From assembly GCA_947595215.1 (NCBI GenBank), contig CANQEO010000006.1:1-63326 (forward strand): a stretch of DNA of 63,326 nucleotides. Direction: 5' to 3'. Source of the stretch: an uncultured Bacilli bacterium. Its GTDB lineage: Bacteria > Bacillota_I > Bacilli_A > RFN20 > CAG-449. Under the pieces are notes generated by a model. It made no database searches. It had not been told where the DNA came from and saw nothing but the letters and a program-made list of their open reading frames with translations. The first letter of the stretch is position 1; the number at the start of each line of letters is the position of its first letter. Both the position numbers and the translations under genes were made by a program. Below, piece after piece: positions 1-9,280 of the stretch.

Positions 1-77
1 TAATATTTTTTATTTTTTCAACTCATCTTTGAGTTCTTTTTTGTCTTTTTCATTAAAATACAATTTCCTAGTTAAAA

Positions 78-104
78 TAAAAAGTGGATTAAATCCACTT
101 TTTT
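78..104 (-). terminator. Terminator of the DUF2188 gene
   Basis: AAAAGTGGATT and AATCCACTTTT form a near-perfect hairpin with a T/A run on both sides, directly behind the stop of the minus-strand DUF2188 gene. Confidence 0.7.
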
Positions 105-106
105 AA

Positions 107-418
107 TTAATAAGTTTTCTTTCTAATTTTGCCGTCTCTTTTATGAATGGTGTGAGTTCCGTCATTTTTTTCGGCAAGATCTTTTGCGTAATCAATCGCT
201 TCTGCCTGAGTATCAAATAATTTGATAGCCTTTTCGCCACCAGCAAACTTTACTTGCCATTTTCCATCTTTTTCACGATGGGAGATGTGATAATTTTTTT
301 TAGGTGTTTTTTCTGCTACTTTAACTGCCATTTGTTTAACCTCTCTCTTCTTGGTGATATCTTCGTTAGGAGTAGACTTTGATTCTGTTACATTGATTTT
401 TCCATTTTTATTATTCAT
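107..418 (-). CDS. DUF2188 domain protein
   Basis: Small soluble protein of 104 residues. The C-terminal 65 residues (KNYHISHREKDGKWQVKF, then a DTQAEAIDYAKDLA helix and a TIHKRDGKI strand) match the DUF2188 fold, a short beta-beta-alpha-beta unit of unknown function common in Firmicutes. The track starts it at 466, but an excellent ribosome site (GTAGGAGG) lies just upstream of the ATG at 418, so I use that start. The N-terminal 35 residues are polar and low in complexity. A similar unit appears fused to the N-terminus of the hydrolase at 7978. Single-gene unit with its own terminator. Function unknown. Confidence 0.8.
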   Translation of the reverse strand: MNNKNGKINVTESKSTPNEDITKKREVKQMAVKVAEKTPKKNYHISHREKDGKWQVKFAGGEKAIKLFDTQAEAIDYAKDLAEKNDGTHTIHKRDGKIRKKTY

Positions 419-466
419 ATAACCTCCTACTTCAACAATATATATCACTCTTTTAATATAGAACAA

Positions 467-740
467 ATTTGTAGCTTTTTAAAGTCTTAATTTTAATAAA
501 AATGCTACGATTCGACATGAAAAAAATTTTGTAAAATACCGAATGTAGATATAATATATAAGTCGATAATTTTATCAATTTTAAATAGCAATACGTTAAC
601 AATATATATTTAATACGATTATATCACTCCTTTATTATATATCTAAGGAATATATTTTTTTCTCAGTTTGATTGTGTACAAAAATTATGAATCAGTCGAT
701 ATAGTAGTTGATTTTGTATTTGCATAATTTATCAACAATA
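467..740. other. AT-rich intergenic gap
   Basis: About 270 bases of very AT-rich DNA between the DUF2188 gene and the cotJ terminator. I see no ORF with a ribosome site, no RNA gene and no clear repeat. Confidence 0.6.
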
Positions 741-770
741 AAAATAAGGTGAATTTAATCACCTTATTTT
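741..770 (-). terminator. Terminator of the cotJ operon
   Basis: AAAATAAGGTGA and TCACCTTATTTT form a 12-bp stem overlapping the stop codon of the minus-strand CotJC gene, with flanking A/T runs. Confidence 0.75.
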
Positions 771-1330
771 TTATCTTTATATTCTCTCATGTAAACATCA
801 TACATTTCTTTAAATCTATTGAAATGTACAACTTCTCTTTGCCTTAAGAAAAGCAATGGTCTAATGACATCTACATCAGTAGCCAAATCAATTAAATGTT
901 CATAAGTGGCACGCGCTTTTTCTTCAGCTGCCATATCTTCTGATAAATCGGCAATATAATCACCAGTTGCTCCAATACCGGTCACTGAGAAATCTTGTCC
1001 ATTAGCATCCGTTGCAAACATCTCGATACCATGAGTTGCATATGAGCCACCTAAACCTCCAGCTTCCATTTCTTCCGGTGTTGCTCCTTTAGTCAATTGG
1101 AATACCATGGTACAAATCATCTCAACATGTCCTAATTCTTCAGTACCGATATCACTTAATAAAGTTTTACCTCTTTCATCGGGCATTGTGTAACGTTGAT
1201 TCAAGTATCGAATCGCTGCGCCTAATTCACCATATGGACCACCATACTGAGTTAAAATATATTTAGCCATTCTCACGTCTTTACGCTTAATATCTATTGG
1301 ATATTGAGTTCTCTTTTGATAGACAAACAT
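764..1330 (-). CDS. cotJC: CotJC-type manganese catalase
   Basis: Di-manganese catalase family protein of 188 residues, the usual CotJC length. In Bacillus CotJC is a spore inner-coat component. The ferritin-like four-helix core is visible: an EELGHVE motif near residue 66 (Glu and His metal ligands), a second acidic helix around AAEEKARATYEHL, and REVVHFNRFKE near residue 165 with the last His ligand. AAGGAGGAAGAATT precedes the start. It is the second gene after the CotJA-CotJB gene (12-base gap) and ends at a hairpin terminator. Presence suggests spore formation or a retained coat-derived peroxide defence. Family call is firm; role in this organism is inferred. Confidence 0.9.
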   Translation of the reverse strand: MFVYQKRTQYPIDIKRKDVRMAKYILTQYGGPYGELGAAIRYLNQRYTMPDERGKTLLSDIGTEELGHVEMICTMVFQLTKGATPEEMEAGGLGGSYATHGIEMFATDANGQDFSVTGIGATGDYIADLSEDMAAEEKARATYEHLIDLATDVDVIRPLLFLRQREVVHFNRFKEMYDVYMREYKDKK

Positions 1331-1342
1331 AATTCTTCCTCC

Positions 1343-1795
1343 TTAAATTCTTGTAACCCAAACGCTTGGAGTTAGCACCCACGAGAAGGTGCCATTTACA
1401 TCTTTCGCACTTGAAGCCATTAAGGCATCATATTTTGAATTATATTCAGTTATAAGTTCATTTGCCTTTTTATTGTATTCTAGGAAAAGATCAAGAACTC
1501 GTTTATCATTAGGATAAACATCTAAATATAGTTTTAAATCGTGAGCAGCACCTGAATAGGCATCGATATTTAATAACAACATTTGTTGTTCATTTTTAGA
1601 CTCTAATTTACCTGGCATATAATTTTTATAGCCTTGATATTGATTCTTAAAAATATTTCCTTTTTCTAATGCCTCATCGGGACTAAATAAATCCTTGCTC
1701 ATCGGATCATATTTAACTGTTTCATGGTTTCTCATTTCTGGTTCAAGAGGATATGTCGGAACAAAAAATAAGGGACCATAGTTTGAGTAATACAT
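1343..1795 (-). CDS. cotJA-cotJB: CotJA-CotJB fusion, spore coat
   Basis: Single 150-residue ORF joining two proteins that are separate in Bacillus. The first ~70 residues carry the CotJA-like opening (FFVPTYPLEPEM, then FSPDEALEKGNIFKNQY). The rest resembles CotJB: a helical segment LLLNIDAYSGAAHDLKLYLDVYPND followed by a long helix and a terminal GTFSWVLTPSVW, close to the CotJB ending that normally carries W-P-W type residues. Clear ribosome site (TTTAGGAGGTAAAAG) upstream. First gene of the two-gene coat operon with CotJC. The fusion is the odd point; it could be lineage-typical. Confidence 0.82.
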   Translation of the reverse strand: MYYSNYGPLFFVPTYPLEPEMRNHETVKYDPMSKDLFSPDEALEKGNIFKNQYQGYKNYMPGKLESKNEQQMLLLNIDAYSGAAHDLKLYLDVYPNDKRVLDLFLEYNKKANELITEYNSKYDALMASSAKDVNGTFSWVLTPSVWVTRI

Positions 1796-1965
1796 ACTTT
1801 TACCTCCTAAAGTAATGTATGTAAGTTAGTTAATTTTACCTAATAAAAACGCCTATATTACATTTATATTAAAAATGAAAAATCAGTCAAAAATCTTAAC
1901 CATTACCTAATTAGATTATTCAATGTATTTTAAGCTTTATTTAAAAACTTTTGAATATTATATTC

Positions 1966-2709
1966 TTAATGCAATTCAAAGTAAATTGCAACTTCCTCGT
2001 CATTGCAAATTCTGGATTTTTGTATTTTAAAATGATCTAAAATATAATCCATCATCTTTTCATAATATATCGCCTCTAATGGATGAGGGCGTTTTCTTTG
2101 ATAATACGGAATAAATAAGTCATTACGAGTTGGATCAAAATAGCAACGCATTGTTCCTTCCTTTAATAGACTATCATCACCTTCAAGAAAAATACGAACA
2201 TCAGCTGCCTCTTTATCTTTTATATAAATAATTTCGACTTTGAAGCGACCATATTTACATTGATCTCTAAATTGATTTTTCATAATCATAAATGTCTTAC
2301 AATCAAATTCAGTAAAACGATACATCTCTATCAGAAATTCGTAAGTATTTTTAGCTTCCGCCACACAAAACTGATTGTTTCTAACCTTTTTATGAGAAAG
2401 ATTATTTACTAGATCACTCCACGTCAGATTTTCAAAGTGATAACGTATAAAATTTACTTCTCTTAAATTTAACTTTGCTCGCACACAAAAATAAAAACCA
2501 TAATTAAAAGAAAGAAAGTTTAAAAATATTAATATAAATAATGTCTGGAGTTCCTTAATTAACGCGCATAAAATAATTGTTAGCGGAAGCACAAAAAAAA
2601 CAGTCGCCGTAGAGATATATAAAAATATCTTCTCGACCAAAATATATTTTTTGTAACGTTTTAATTCATAGTTTTCATCATTTTTACTTCTCATTATCAT
2701 CAATTCCAA
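1966..2709 (-). CDS. Two-TM membrane protein, unknown
   Basis: I do not recognise the family. The 247-residue ORF has a short basic N-terminus, two closely spaced hydrophobic segments (about residues 28-50 and 54-78, the second rich in Phe and Leu) and a cytosolic-looking 165-residue tail with many charged residues, KYGRFKVEIIYIKDKEAADVRIFLEG strands and a C-terminal helix. The start is uncertain: Met-1, Met-4 and Met-6 are all possible and none has a good ribosome site. Monocistronic, divergent from rarA. Confidence 0.6.
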   Translation of the reverse strand: MELMIMRSKNDENYELKRYKKYILVEKIFLYISTATVFFVLPLTIILCALIKELQTLFILIFLNFLSFNYGFYFCVRAKLNLREVNFIRYHFENLTWSDLVNNLSHKKVRNNQFCVAEAKNTYEFLIEMYRFTEFDCKTFMIMKNQFRDQCKYGRFKVEIIYIKDKEAADVRIFLEGDDSLLKEGTMRCYFDPTRNDLFIPYYQRKRPHPLEAIYYEKMMDYILDHFKIQKSRICNDEEVAIYFELH

Positions 2710-2864
2710 TAAATATTTTATAAACTAATTATAAGTAATTAAACATAACGAAACAAGTTATTAATACTTAGCAATTACCTAAGTCGGTTTCTTGCCTAGT
2801 TGTTAAAGATAATCTATAATATAACTAAGAAATCGGTAAAACTTATTAATACGAGGTGTCTACA

Positions 2865-4184
2865 ATGATAGAAAAATATACACTTTTTGAAAATGACGAA
2901 TCGCAACCTTTGGCCGCTCGTTTACGCCCTAGAAATCTCGATGAGTTCTTCGGACAAAAGCACCTTCTTGGAGAAGGTAAATTGCTACGACGTCTTATTG
3001 AAAATGACAAAGTTGGTTCTATGATTTTTTGGGGACCTCCTGGAGTAGGCAAAACTACACTTGCTCGTATTATCACCAATCACACACATGCTAAATTTAT
3101 AGATTTCTCCGCTGTTACAAGTGGAATTAAAGAAATTAAACAAGTGATGGAACAAGCCGAAGAGAATCGTCTTTTAGGTGAAAAAACAATTTTATTTGTC
3201 GATGAAATCCATCGTTTTAATAAAGCTCAACAAGATGCTTTTTTGCCGTATGTTGAAAAAGGAAGCATAATCTTAATTGGAGCTACCACTGAAAATCCGT
3301 CATTTGAAGTTAATGGTGCGTTGCTTTCACGTTGTAAAGTCTTCGTTTTACAAGCATTGAAAACTGAAGATATGATCGAACTTTTAAAACGCGCATTGAT
3401 TGATGAACGCGGATTTGGTAAACAACAAGTTGAAATATCTCACGAATGTCTTGAAATGATTGCACTCTTTGCAAATGGAGATGCTCGTAATGCTCTTTAC
3501 ACTCTTGAAATGGTCGTCTTAAATGGTGAACTAGATGGTGAAAAAATCATAGTAACTAAAGAGAATATTGAACAATGCACTTTGAAAAAATCCCTTTTAT
3601 ACGATAAAAATGGTGAAGAACATTATAACTTAATCTCCGCATTGCATAAATCGATGAGAAACTCTGATCCTGATGCTGCAGTTTATTGGTTAGCAAGAAT
3701 GTTAGAGGCTGGAGAAGATCCCTTATATGTTGCCAGAAGAATTATTCGTTTTGCAAGCGAAGATGTAGGTCTTGCCGATCCTCGAGCATTAGAAATTGCA
3801 GTTGCCGCCTATGATGCTGCGCACTATCTTGGAATGCCCGAATGTAGCGTTCATTTAACTCAAGCTGTAGTTTATATGTCGATCGCTCCAAAATCAAACG
3901 CACTTTATATGGCCTATGAAAATGCAAAAAAAGATGCTATTTCTATGCTTGCTGAACCGGTACCATTAGTGATAAGAAATGCTCCAACAAAATTAATGGA
4001 AGAATTAAATTATGGTAAAGGTTATAAATACGCGCATGATACTAAAGAGAAATTAACTAACATGCAATGTCTTCCAAACTCACTTTCAGGTAAAGAATAT
4101 TATCATCCTACTGAACAAGGTTTAGAGCAACGTTTCAAATCACGTTTAGAAGAAATAAAAGATTGGAAAAAGAAACATAGTTAG
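2865..4184 (+). CDS. rarA: RarA/MgsA replication-recombination ATPase
   Basis: AAA+ ATPase that acts at stalled replication forks with SSB, related to clamp-loader subunits and Mgs1/WRNIP1. Visible: N-terminal RPRNLDEFFGQKHL box, Walker A GPPGVGKTT near residue 57, Walker B LFVDEIHRF near 107, sensor-1 GATTENPSF, Arg finger in LLSRCKVF, and the C-terminal tetramerisation domain (LARMLEAGEDPLYVARR). Length 439 is typical. The track opens at a GTG (2856), but GAGGTG there is the ribosome site of the ATG at 2865. Ends at a bidirectional terminator. Confidence 0.95.
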   Translation: MIEKYTLFENDESQPLAARLRPRNLDEFFGQKHLLGEGKLLRRLIENDKVGSMIFWGPPGVGKTTLARIITNHTHAKFIDFSAVTSGIKEIKQVMEQAEENRLLGEKTILFVDEIHRFNKAQQDAFLPYVEKGSIILIGATTENPSFEVNGALLSRCKVFVLQALKTEDMIELLKRALIDERGFGKQQVEISHECLEMIALFANGDARNALYTLEMVVLNGELDGEKIIVTKENIEQCTLKKSLLYDKNGEEHYNLISALHKSMRNSDPDAAVYWLARMLEAGEDPLYVARRIIRFASEDVGLADPRALEIAVAAYDAAHYLGMPECSVHLTQAVVYMSIAPKSNALYMAYENAKKDAISMLAEPVPLVIRNAPTKLMEELNYGKGYKYAHDTKEKLTNMQCLPNSLSGKEYYHPTEQGLEQRFKSRLEEIKDWKKKHS

Positions 4185-4185
4185 T

Positions 4186-4219
4186 AAAAAAGTAGAAGCC
4201 TATAAACTTCTACTTTTTT
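4186..4219. terminator. Bidirectional terminator, rarA/RHH
   Basis: AAAAAAGTAGAAG and CTTCTACTTTTTT pair perfectly across an 8-base loop between convergent rarA and the small RHH gene, giving a T-run on both strands. Confidence 0.85.
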
Positions 4220-4227
4220 ATAAATTA

Positions 4228-4395
4228 TTAATCCTTTTTACTTTTCTTTCTTTTTTTAACAGCTTCAGTAAGTAAACATTCAATCTGACCATTAATAGAA
4301 CGAAAGTCATCATCAGCCCAAGAAGCTATCTCATCCCATAGTTTTTGTGGTAAACGCAACAATATTGGTTTTTTATTATCCGGGTTTTTACTCAT
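4228..4395 (-). CDS. Arc-like ribbon-helix-helix protein
   Basis: Basic 55-residue protein whose KKPILLRLPQKLWDEI strand-helix and SINGQIECLLTEAVKK helix fit the ribbon-helix-helix fold of Arc/MetJ-type DNA binders. Met at 4395 is one base after the TAA of the SPFH gene, which suggests translational coupling; the track's GTG at 4413 would overlap SPFH by 17 bases and has no ribosome site. RHH partners next to SPFH genes are a recurring Firmicute/actinobacterial arrangement, so it may be a partner of, or regulator for, that protein. DNA target unknown. Confidence 0.75.
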   Translation of the reverse strand: MSKNPDNKKPILLRLPQKLWDEIASWADDDFRSINGQIECLLTEAVKKRKKSKKD

Positions 4396-4396
4396 C

Positions 4397-5404
4397 TTAA
4401 TAGATTGAGCCACTATTGACTATCGGCTGAGCGTCTTTATTACCACAGAGAACTACCATCAAATTACTGACCATTTGTGCTTTTCTTTCATCATCTAATT
4501 CGACAATGTTATTTTCACTTAGTTTTTTTAGAGCCATCTCAACCATACTTACGGCGCCTTCAACAATTTTTTGACGAGCATCGATAATCGCTTTAGCCTG
4601 TTGTCTTTGAAGCATTGCTGCCGCAATTTCAGGAGCGTAAGCTAAGTGAGAAATTCGTGCTTCCATAATTTCAATACCAGCGACCTCAACACGACTTTGT
4701 AATTCTTTTTTTAGTTCCTCAGAAATTTCTTGAGAGCTACCTCTTAATGATTTTTCATCACCTTGCTCGGAGATATCATAAGGATAGCATCTTGCTACTT
4801 GTCTAATCGCTGAATCAGTTTGAGTTGAAACAAAGTCAACATAATTATCAACGTTGAAAATCGCTTTTGCAGTATTAATAACACGCCATATAACTACCAC
4901 ACCAATCTCAATTGGATTACCTTCTTGATCATTAACTTTTTGTTTTCCATTAACTAAGGTCATTGCCTTAAGAGAAATTTTGCGGCGGCTAGCAGCAAAA
5001 CGTGGATTTTTGTTTGTTTTAACCGGATTTGGGTTTAATAAATCTTCAATTTGAGCTACATCAACATTAGGTGAAATGCTGGTACAAAATGGATTAACAT
5101 AGAAAAACCCTTCTTTATTAATTGTGCCATAATACTTACCAAACAAAGTAAGAACCATAGCTTCATTAGGATTGATAATCTTAAAGCCTTTTAAAATAAT
5201 GAAACTAAAACAATAAATAAATAACAAGACTATCATGCTAATTCCACAGATATTTTGAATCAAAACTGAATTATTTTCAGATAGACACATAGCACATACA
5301 ATAATTGCTGCTAATAAAATTATGTTTAAAGCAATATAGACAAATAACATCGTCCATCCTTTTTTGGGTTCGATAACTTTTTCCTCATAAATTTCTTTAT
5401 TCAT
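4397..5404 (-). CDS. SPFH/band-7 membrane protein
   Basis: 335-residue stomatin/prohibitin/flotillin/HflK-type scaffold. Two hydrophobic segments (about residues 19-42 and 48-71) precede a classical band-7 core: KGFKIINPNEAMVLTLFGKYYGTI, then PIEIGVVVIWRVINTAKAIFNVDNYVDFVSTQTDSAIRQVA. A C-terminal coiled region (AAAMLQRQQAKAIIDARQKIVEGA) probably drives oligomerisation. Two N-terminal TM segments are more than the usual one. Family role: membrane microdomain organisation or protease modulation. Good GGAGG site before the ATG; first gene of a pair with the RHH protein. Confidence 0.9.
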   Translation of the reverse strand: MNKEIYEEKVIEPKKGWTMLFVYIALNIILLAAIIVCAMCLSENNSVLIQNICGISMIVLLFIYCFSFIILKGFKIINPNEAMVLTLFGKYYGTINKEGFFYVNPFCTSISPNVDVAQIEDLLNPNPVKTNKNPRFAASRRKISLKAMTLVNGKQKVNDQEGNPIEIGVVVIWRVINTAKAIFNVDNYVDFVSTQTDSAIRQVARCYPYDISEQGDEKSLRGSSQEISEELKKELQSRVEVAGIEIMEARISHLAYAPEIAAAMLQRQQAKAIIDARQKIVEGAVSMVEMALKKLSENNIVELDDERKAQMVSNLMVVLCGNKDAQPIVNSGSIY

Positions 5405-5505
5405 TTTAAATACCTCCTTAATATCATTTTGATATCTAAATAATATAATAAATTCAACAATGTTATTTTGTCAACTATTTGTAAAAAAATACGATCTAAG
5501 CCGTA

Positions 5506-7110
5506 TTAATTTTGATATTTTTTATCATTCTCTTGCTGCAAAGTAAGATAATCGACCTTTCCAATCATCGTTAATGGTAATTTATCTTTAAATTCTATCT
5601 CTTTTGGAACTGCCCACTTAATTAGATTTGCTTTACATGCTTTAAGGATTTCGTCTTTGAGGCATTCAGTATCTTCTCTTGTTGTAACAACATATAGTTT
5701 AACAGCGCTTGATAACCGCGGATCTGGTATTTCAATTGCCGAGCAATATGATACACCTTCAACTTTAGAAACTATACTTTCGATTTCAGTAGGATAAACA
5801 GCAACACCACTTACTTTTATAATTCTCTTTTTGCGTTGCTTAAAATATATGAATTGATCTTGATCCATATAACCGATATCACCAGTATGTACATATCCAT
5901 CTTTCATAACTGCATCGGTAATCTCTTTTTCATTTAGATAACCCATCATTAAGGTTGGCCCTTTAACACAAATTTCTCCGAGTTCTCCACAAGGAACTTC
6001 ATTTCCTTTTTCATCGAGAATTTTGCATTCCATACCCTTTATCATTTTTCCGACTGAACCGATACGATTTTCTTCTAGTGTATTAACTGCGCATACAGTA
6101 ATTGTTTCTGTTAAGCCATAACCTTCCATCATCCGGCAAGAAATACCTCTTTTAACCATCACTTCATCAAAACGTTCTTTTAGGCTGATAGGCATTGAAT
6201 CTCCGCCACAAAATACTACTTGTAAATCTTTTAAATTTGGATGGTTAACATATTCTTCAGTTCTTAATAAACTTTCAAATAAAGTCGGAACTCCACATAT
6301 GCAACTAACCTTTGTTTTGTCCATTATTTTTACTAATTCTTTAGGCGAAAACTTTGGCACTAGAATTGAACACATTCCATTAATTAAAGATGCATGAATA
6401 CACATACATAGACCAAAACCATGAAATGTTGGTAGCACCGCAAGCATCCCTTTTCCAAGCAATTCATCGCTTTTAAAAATATCACTTGATTGGGAAGCCA
6501 GATAATTAAAACTATTATTAGAAAGCATAATTGTTTTAGGAAAACCAGTAGTTCCTCCCGAATGAAGGTAAACTGCACATTCATTTCTATCGATCGCTAT
6601 TTCTTTTTTATACTTTCCTTTTATTTGGTCAAATGAATGATAATTAGAAATCGCTTTATGCATTTTTCTATTTTGTAAATGATAAACAAACTTCATATAT
6701 AATGGCAGATAAGAAGAGGCTTTGCAAACGGTGATTTTAGATGCCAAATTACGATACAATTTTTCTTCTTTATATAAAGATTGTTCAAATAAAAATATAT
6801 GTTTAGAATTTGTTTGTTCAACTATTTTAGAGACTTGAAGATATGGAGTAAACGGATGAACCATATTTGCGATTGCACCTAAATAATTCACTGCGTAAAA
6901 AAGAATCACAGTTGAAGGAATATTAGGCAAACATATCATAACTACATCGCCTTTTTTTATATCTAATTCTAATGATAGATATGAAGCAACTCTTTTAATT
7001 TCTTTATCAACAAACCGATAAGAAAAGGTTCTACCCATATAATAAATAACCTGTTGATCAGGATATTTGTTTGCCCATTCATGCATTTCTTCATACATTG
7101 TTTTTTGCAT
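5506..7110 (-). CDS. AMP-forming acyl-CoA synthetase-like ligase
   Basis: ANL-superfamily adenylating enzyme, ~534 residues. Motifs are intact: phosphate loop HSGGTTGFPK, A5 motif GYGLTET, GEICVKGP, the hinge HTGDIGYMDQDQFIYFKQRKKRIIKVSG and the catalytic C-terminal lysine in LTMIGKVDYL, so it should activate a carboxylic acid as acyl-AMP and probably acyl-CoA. Substrate cannot be read. The ribosome site (TAGGAG) fits Met-4 (7110), not the track start. Last gene of a four-gene operon, 12 bases after a membrane acyltransferase, so it may supply that enzyme's acyl donor (inference). Confidence 0.88.
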   Translation of the reverse strand: MQKTMYEEMHEWANKYPDQQVIYYMGRTFSYRFVDKEIKRVASYLSLELDIKKGDVVMICLPNIPSTVILFYAVNYLGAIANMVHPFTPYLQVSKIVEQTNSKHIFLFEQSLYKEEKLYRNLASKITVCKASSYLPLYMKFVYHLQNRKMHKAISNYHSFDQIKGKYKKEIAIDRNECAVYLHSGGTTGFPKTIMLSNNSFNYLASQSSDIFKSDELLGKGMLAVLPTFHGFGLCMCIHASLINGMCSILVPKFSPKELVKIMDKTKVSCICGVPTLFESLLRTEEYVNHPNLKDLQVVFCGGDSMPISLKERFDEVMVKRGISCRMMEGYGLTETITVCAVNTLEENRIGSVGKMIKGMECKILDEKGNEVPCGELGEICVKGPTLMMGYLNEKEITDAVMKDGYVHTGDIGYMDQDQFIYFKQRKKRIIKVSGVAVYPTEIESIVSKVEGVSYCSAIEIPDPRLSSAVKLYVVTTREDTECLKDEILKACKANLIKWAVPKEIEFKDKLPLTMIGKVDYLTLQQENDKKYQN

Positions 7111-7122
7111 AATAATCATCTC

Positions 7123-7962
7123 CTAAAATGGTAAAGGTAAATGTGCGATTAAAGAATAAAGAATAAATACTCCCATTAGCACTATCTGATGACCGAGATA
7201 GAACAAGAGCGAATTACGTCCCACAAAACAAAATGGTCTTTCAACACTAACTCGCTTGATACGTGACTCAACTGTTTTATAGATAAGTCTAGCGACTATA
7301 ATACCTAATAAGAAAAAGCCAAATGATGGAATAAAAGCTAAATAATCAGCGCGTTGATAATCGAAATTTACAATACCTAATGGAAATAATATCACATTTA
7401 ACAAGGTATTGTCATTTTGAATTAACATAGAAGAGTTCATAATAGATAAGGCAATCGATAAAATAAAAGTTAATCCTGCGATAATGCCTAAACATATATT
7501 CGAACGTTTTCGTAGTAAATACCCTAATAATATCGAGATTGCTAATACGTGAATAACATTAAAATCTATGTTTATTCCCATATCGGATCCGGTCATTTCA
7601 ATAATAACATAATTTGCCAAACGAGAAGCAATGGTTATTGCAATTGCAAAAAGTGTAATTCTAATTCCTCGTTTTAAATTATTTCTAGAAAATTTAAAGC
7701 TAACACCAGATAAGAAAACAAAAATAAATACTCCTATTTGACGAAGTATTAATCTAAAAGGAGATTCCCAATAGGCCACGGAAAAATAATATAAGTTATA
7801 AAATGATTTATCCTTGCTTACCCAATACGCTGTAAACAGCATTAAATCATAAAAAAAGTGATCAAACAACATCAAAATAATACAAACTCCACGAATGAAA
7901 TCTATTTCGTGAACCCTTGTTTCAAATTTTGATTGCTTTAGGTTTACTAATTTTTCTTTCAT
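7123..7962 (-). CDS. DUF1624/HGSNAT-like membrane acyltransferase
   Basis: Polytopic membrane protein, 279 residues, about seven hydrophobic segments. The opening RVHEIDFIRGVCIILMLFDHFFYDL is the signature of the DUF1624 / heparan-alpha-glucosaminide N-acetyltransferase catalytic family, with the buried Asp and His thought to be used for acetyl transfer across the membrane. FVFLSGVSFKFSRNNLKRGIR is the second conserved loop. Sits between a ComEC-like hydrolase and an adenylating ligase in one operon, which suggests acylation of a surface or periplasm-side sugar. Acceptor unknown. Confidence 0.82.
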   Translation of the reverse strand: MKEKLVNLKQSKFETRVHEIDFIRGVCIILMLFDHFFYDLMLFTAYWVSKDKSFYNLYYFSVAYWESPFRLILRQIGVFIFVFLSGVSFKFSRNNLKRGIRITLFAIAITIASRLANYVIIEMTGSDMGINIDFNVIHVLAISILLGYLLRKRSNICLGIIAGLTFILSIALSIMNSSMLIQNDNTLLNVILFPLGIVNFDYQRADYLAFIPSFGFFLLGIIVARLIYKTVESRIKRVSVERPFCFVGRNSLLFYLGHQIVLMGVFILYSLIAHLPLPF

Positions 7963-7977
7963 ATCTTTATCTTCTTT

Positions 7978-9279
7978 TTAACTATTCGGCCAAACTCTAT
8001 GTTCTTTAAACCAATCTGTATCTTTAAGTATAGTCGTATTGTTGCTACCATAAACATTCATTTTACTTCCATCAGAAGAAATTATAATATCTCCATTCAT
8101 TGCTTCGAAACCTTGCTCATTATCACTAACAACCGTAGTCACATAAATTCTTTCAGTCCAAACTGAAACACGATTTATAAAATCTTGAGAAGGGAACATA
8201 TTATTCTCGATTTTTGTATATTCATCACTACCTGCGCAGCAACATACAGTTACAATTTGTGGCTGAATTACTTCTAGAAGGGCTTTGCTTGTCGCGGTAT
8301 AGGATCCATGATGACCAGCTTTGAAAAGCTGTACTTTGGGAAGATTATTATTCTTTATTAATAATTCCTCTCCATCTTCTTCTAAATCTCCAGTCATTAA
8401 ATAATGATTGTCTTTTTGTGTAAATAGGGTGCACACTGAAAAATTATTTTCATTGGATGTTTTGGATGAATCATCACCATAATCATTTTTTAATATTTGC
8501 ATCGTTATAGTGTCAGTTAATTGAAAAATATCTTTAGCTCCATTTTGAGAATTATAACAATCTTTTTGAGTGTAATAAGTTGTGCCTTTTTCTATAAGTT
8601 GATTTCTAAGTTTAACATAGTTATTATACACTTGTGAAGTTGTTCTAGTAACACCAAAGTCAATCAAAGTGTCAATTTGATAAAGTTTAAATATCCCCAG
8701 AGAACTATTAGTTCCTACAAATCCGGCAATATGATCCTGGTGAGCATGTGTAGCAATTACATATTCCAATTTTCCATCTGCAACATATTTATTAAGATAG
8801 TTAGCGATTGTAGAAGCTGATACATTTCTACTTCCAGCATCGATTAATATGTCGATATTGCCGGCTTTGATATAAGTGGAATCACCGGTATATTTATTAC
8901 CTAATTGTAAGAAATGAAACTGGAGATCACCATCAATTATTGAATCTCCTACTTCTCCATGATGATCAGAAGAAAAGATACCTTGACTAGAGTTATATTC
9001 AGATATAGGTGTACTATATAATGCAAAAATATAATCACGACCTAAATATAAACCTACTCCGCATAAGACGATGATAATAAAAAATATCGAAAGAAAAACA
9101 GCAGTACCTTTACCCTTTTTACTAGATACAGTATTAATGGTTTGCTTTCCTAATCGAAGATTTTTTTGATTGCAGTATCTTTCTGCATCTTCTAAGCTAT
9201 CAAATGATTTACTTGGTTTTTTAGCATCAACTTTATAGACCCCATAGCGGCCTGTACTTGTCTTACGCACTTGGAACAT
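7978..9279 (-). CDS. ComEC-type metallo-beta-lactamase hydrolase, membrane-anchored
   Basis: 433 residues in three parts: an N-terminal ~45-residue DUF2188-like unit (FQVRKTSTGRYGVYKVDAKK), one TM helix near residues 58-82, and an extracytoplasmic metallo-beta-lactamase domain with the metal motif ATHAHQDHIAG and later LMTGDLEEDGE and KAGHHGSYTATS, as in the C-terminal domain of ComEC and its free-standing relatives. Those are nuclease-like or phosphodiesterase-like hydrolases; the substrate here is unknown. One base separates it from the upstream gene. A paralogue lies at 61184. Confidence 0.85.
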   Translation of the reverse strand: MFQVRKTSTGRYGVYKVDAKKPSKSFDSLEDAERYCNQKNLRLGKQTINTVSSKKGKGTAVFLSIFFIIIVLCGVGLYLGRDYIFALYSTPISEYNSSQGIFSSDHHGEVGDSIIDGDLQFHFLQLGNKYTGDSTYIKAGNIDILIDAGSRNVSASTIANYLNKYVADGKLEYVIATHAHQDHIAGFVGTNSSLGIFKLYQIDTLIDFGVTRTTSQVYNNYVKLRNQLIEKGTTYYTQKDCYNSQNGAKDIFQLTDTITMQILKNDYGDDSSKTSNENNFSVCTLFTQKDNHYLMTGDLEEDGEELLIKNNNLPKVQLFKAGHHGSYTATSKALLEVIQPQIVTVCCCAGSDEYTKIENNMFPSQDFINRVSVWTERIYVTTVVSDNEQGFEAMNGDIIISSDGSKMNVYGSNNTTILKDTDWFKEHRVWPNS

Positions 9280-9280
9280 A

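Noticed and set aside
1-60. Short frame NEKDKKELKDELKK on the minus strand
   Set aside because: Only ~17 codons without start or ribosome site; the weak AACTC/GAGTT hairpin is not convincing either.
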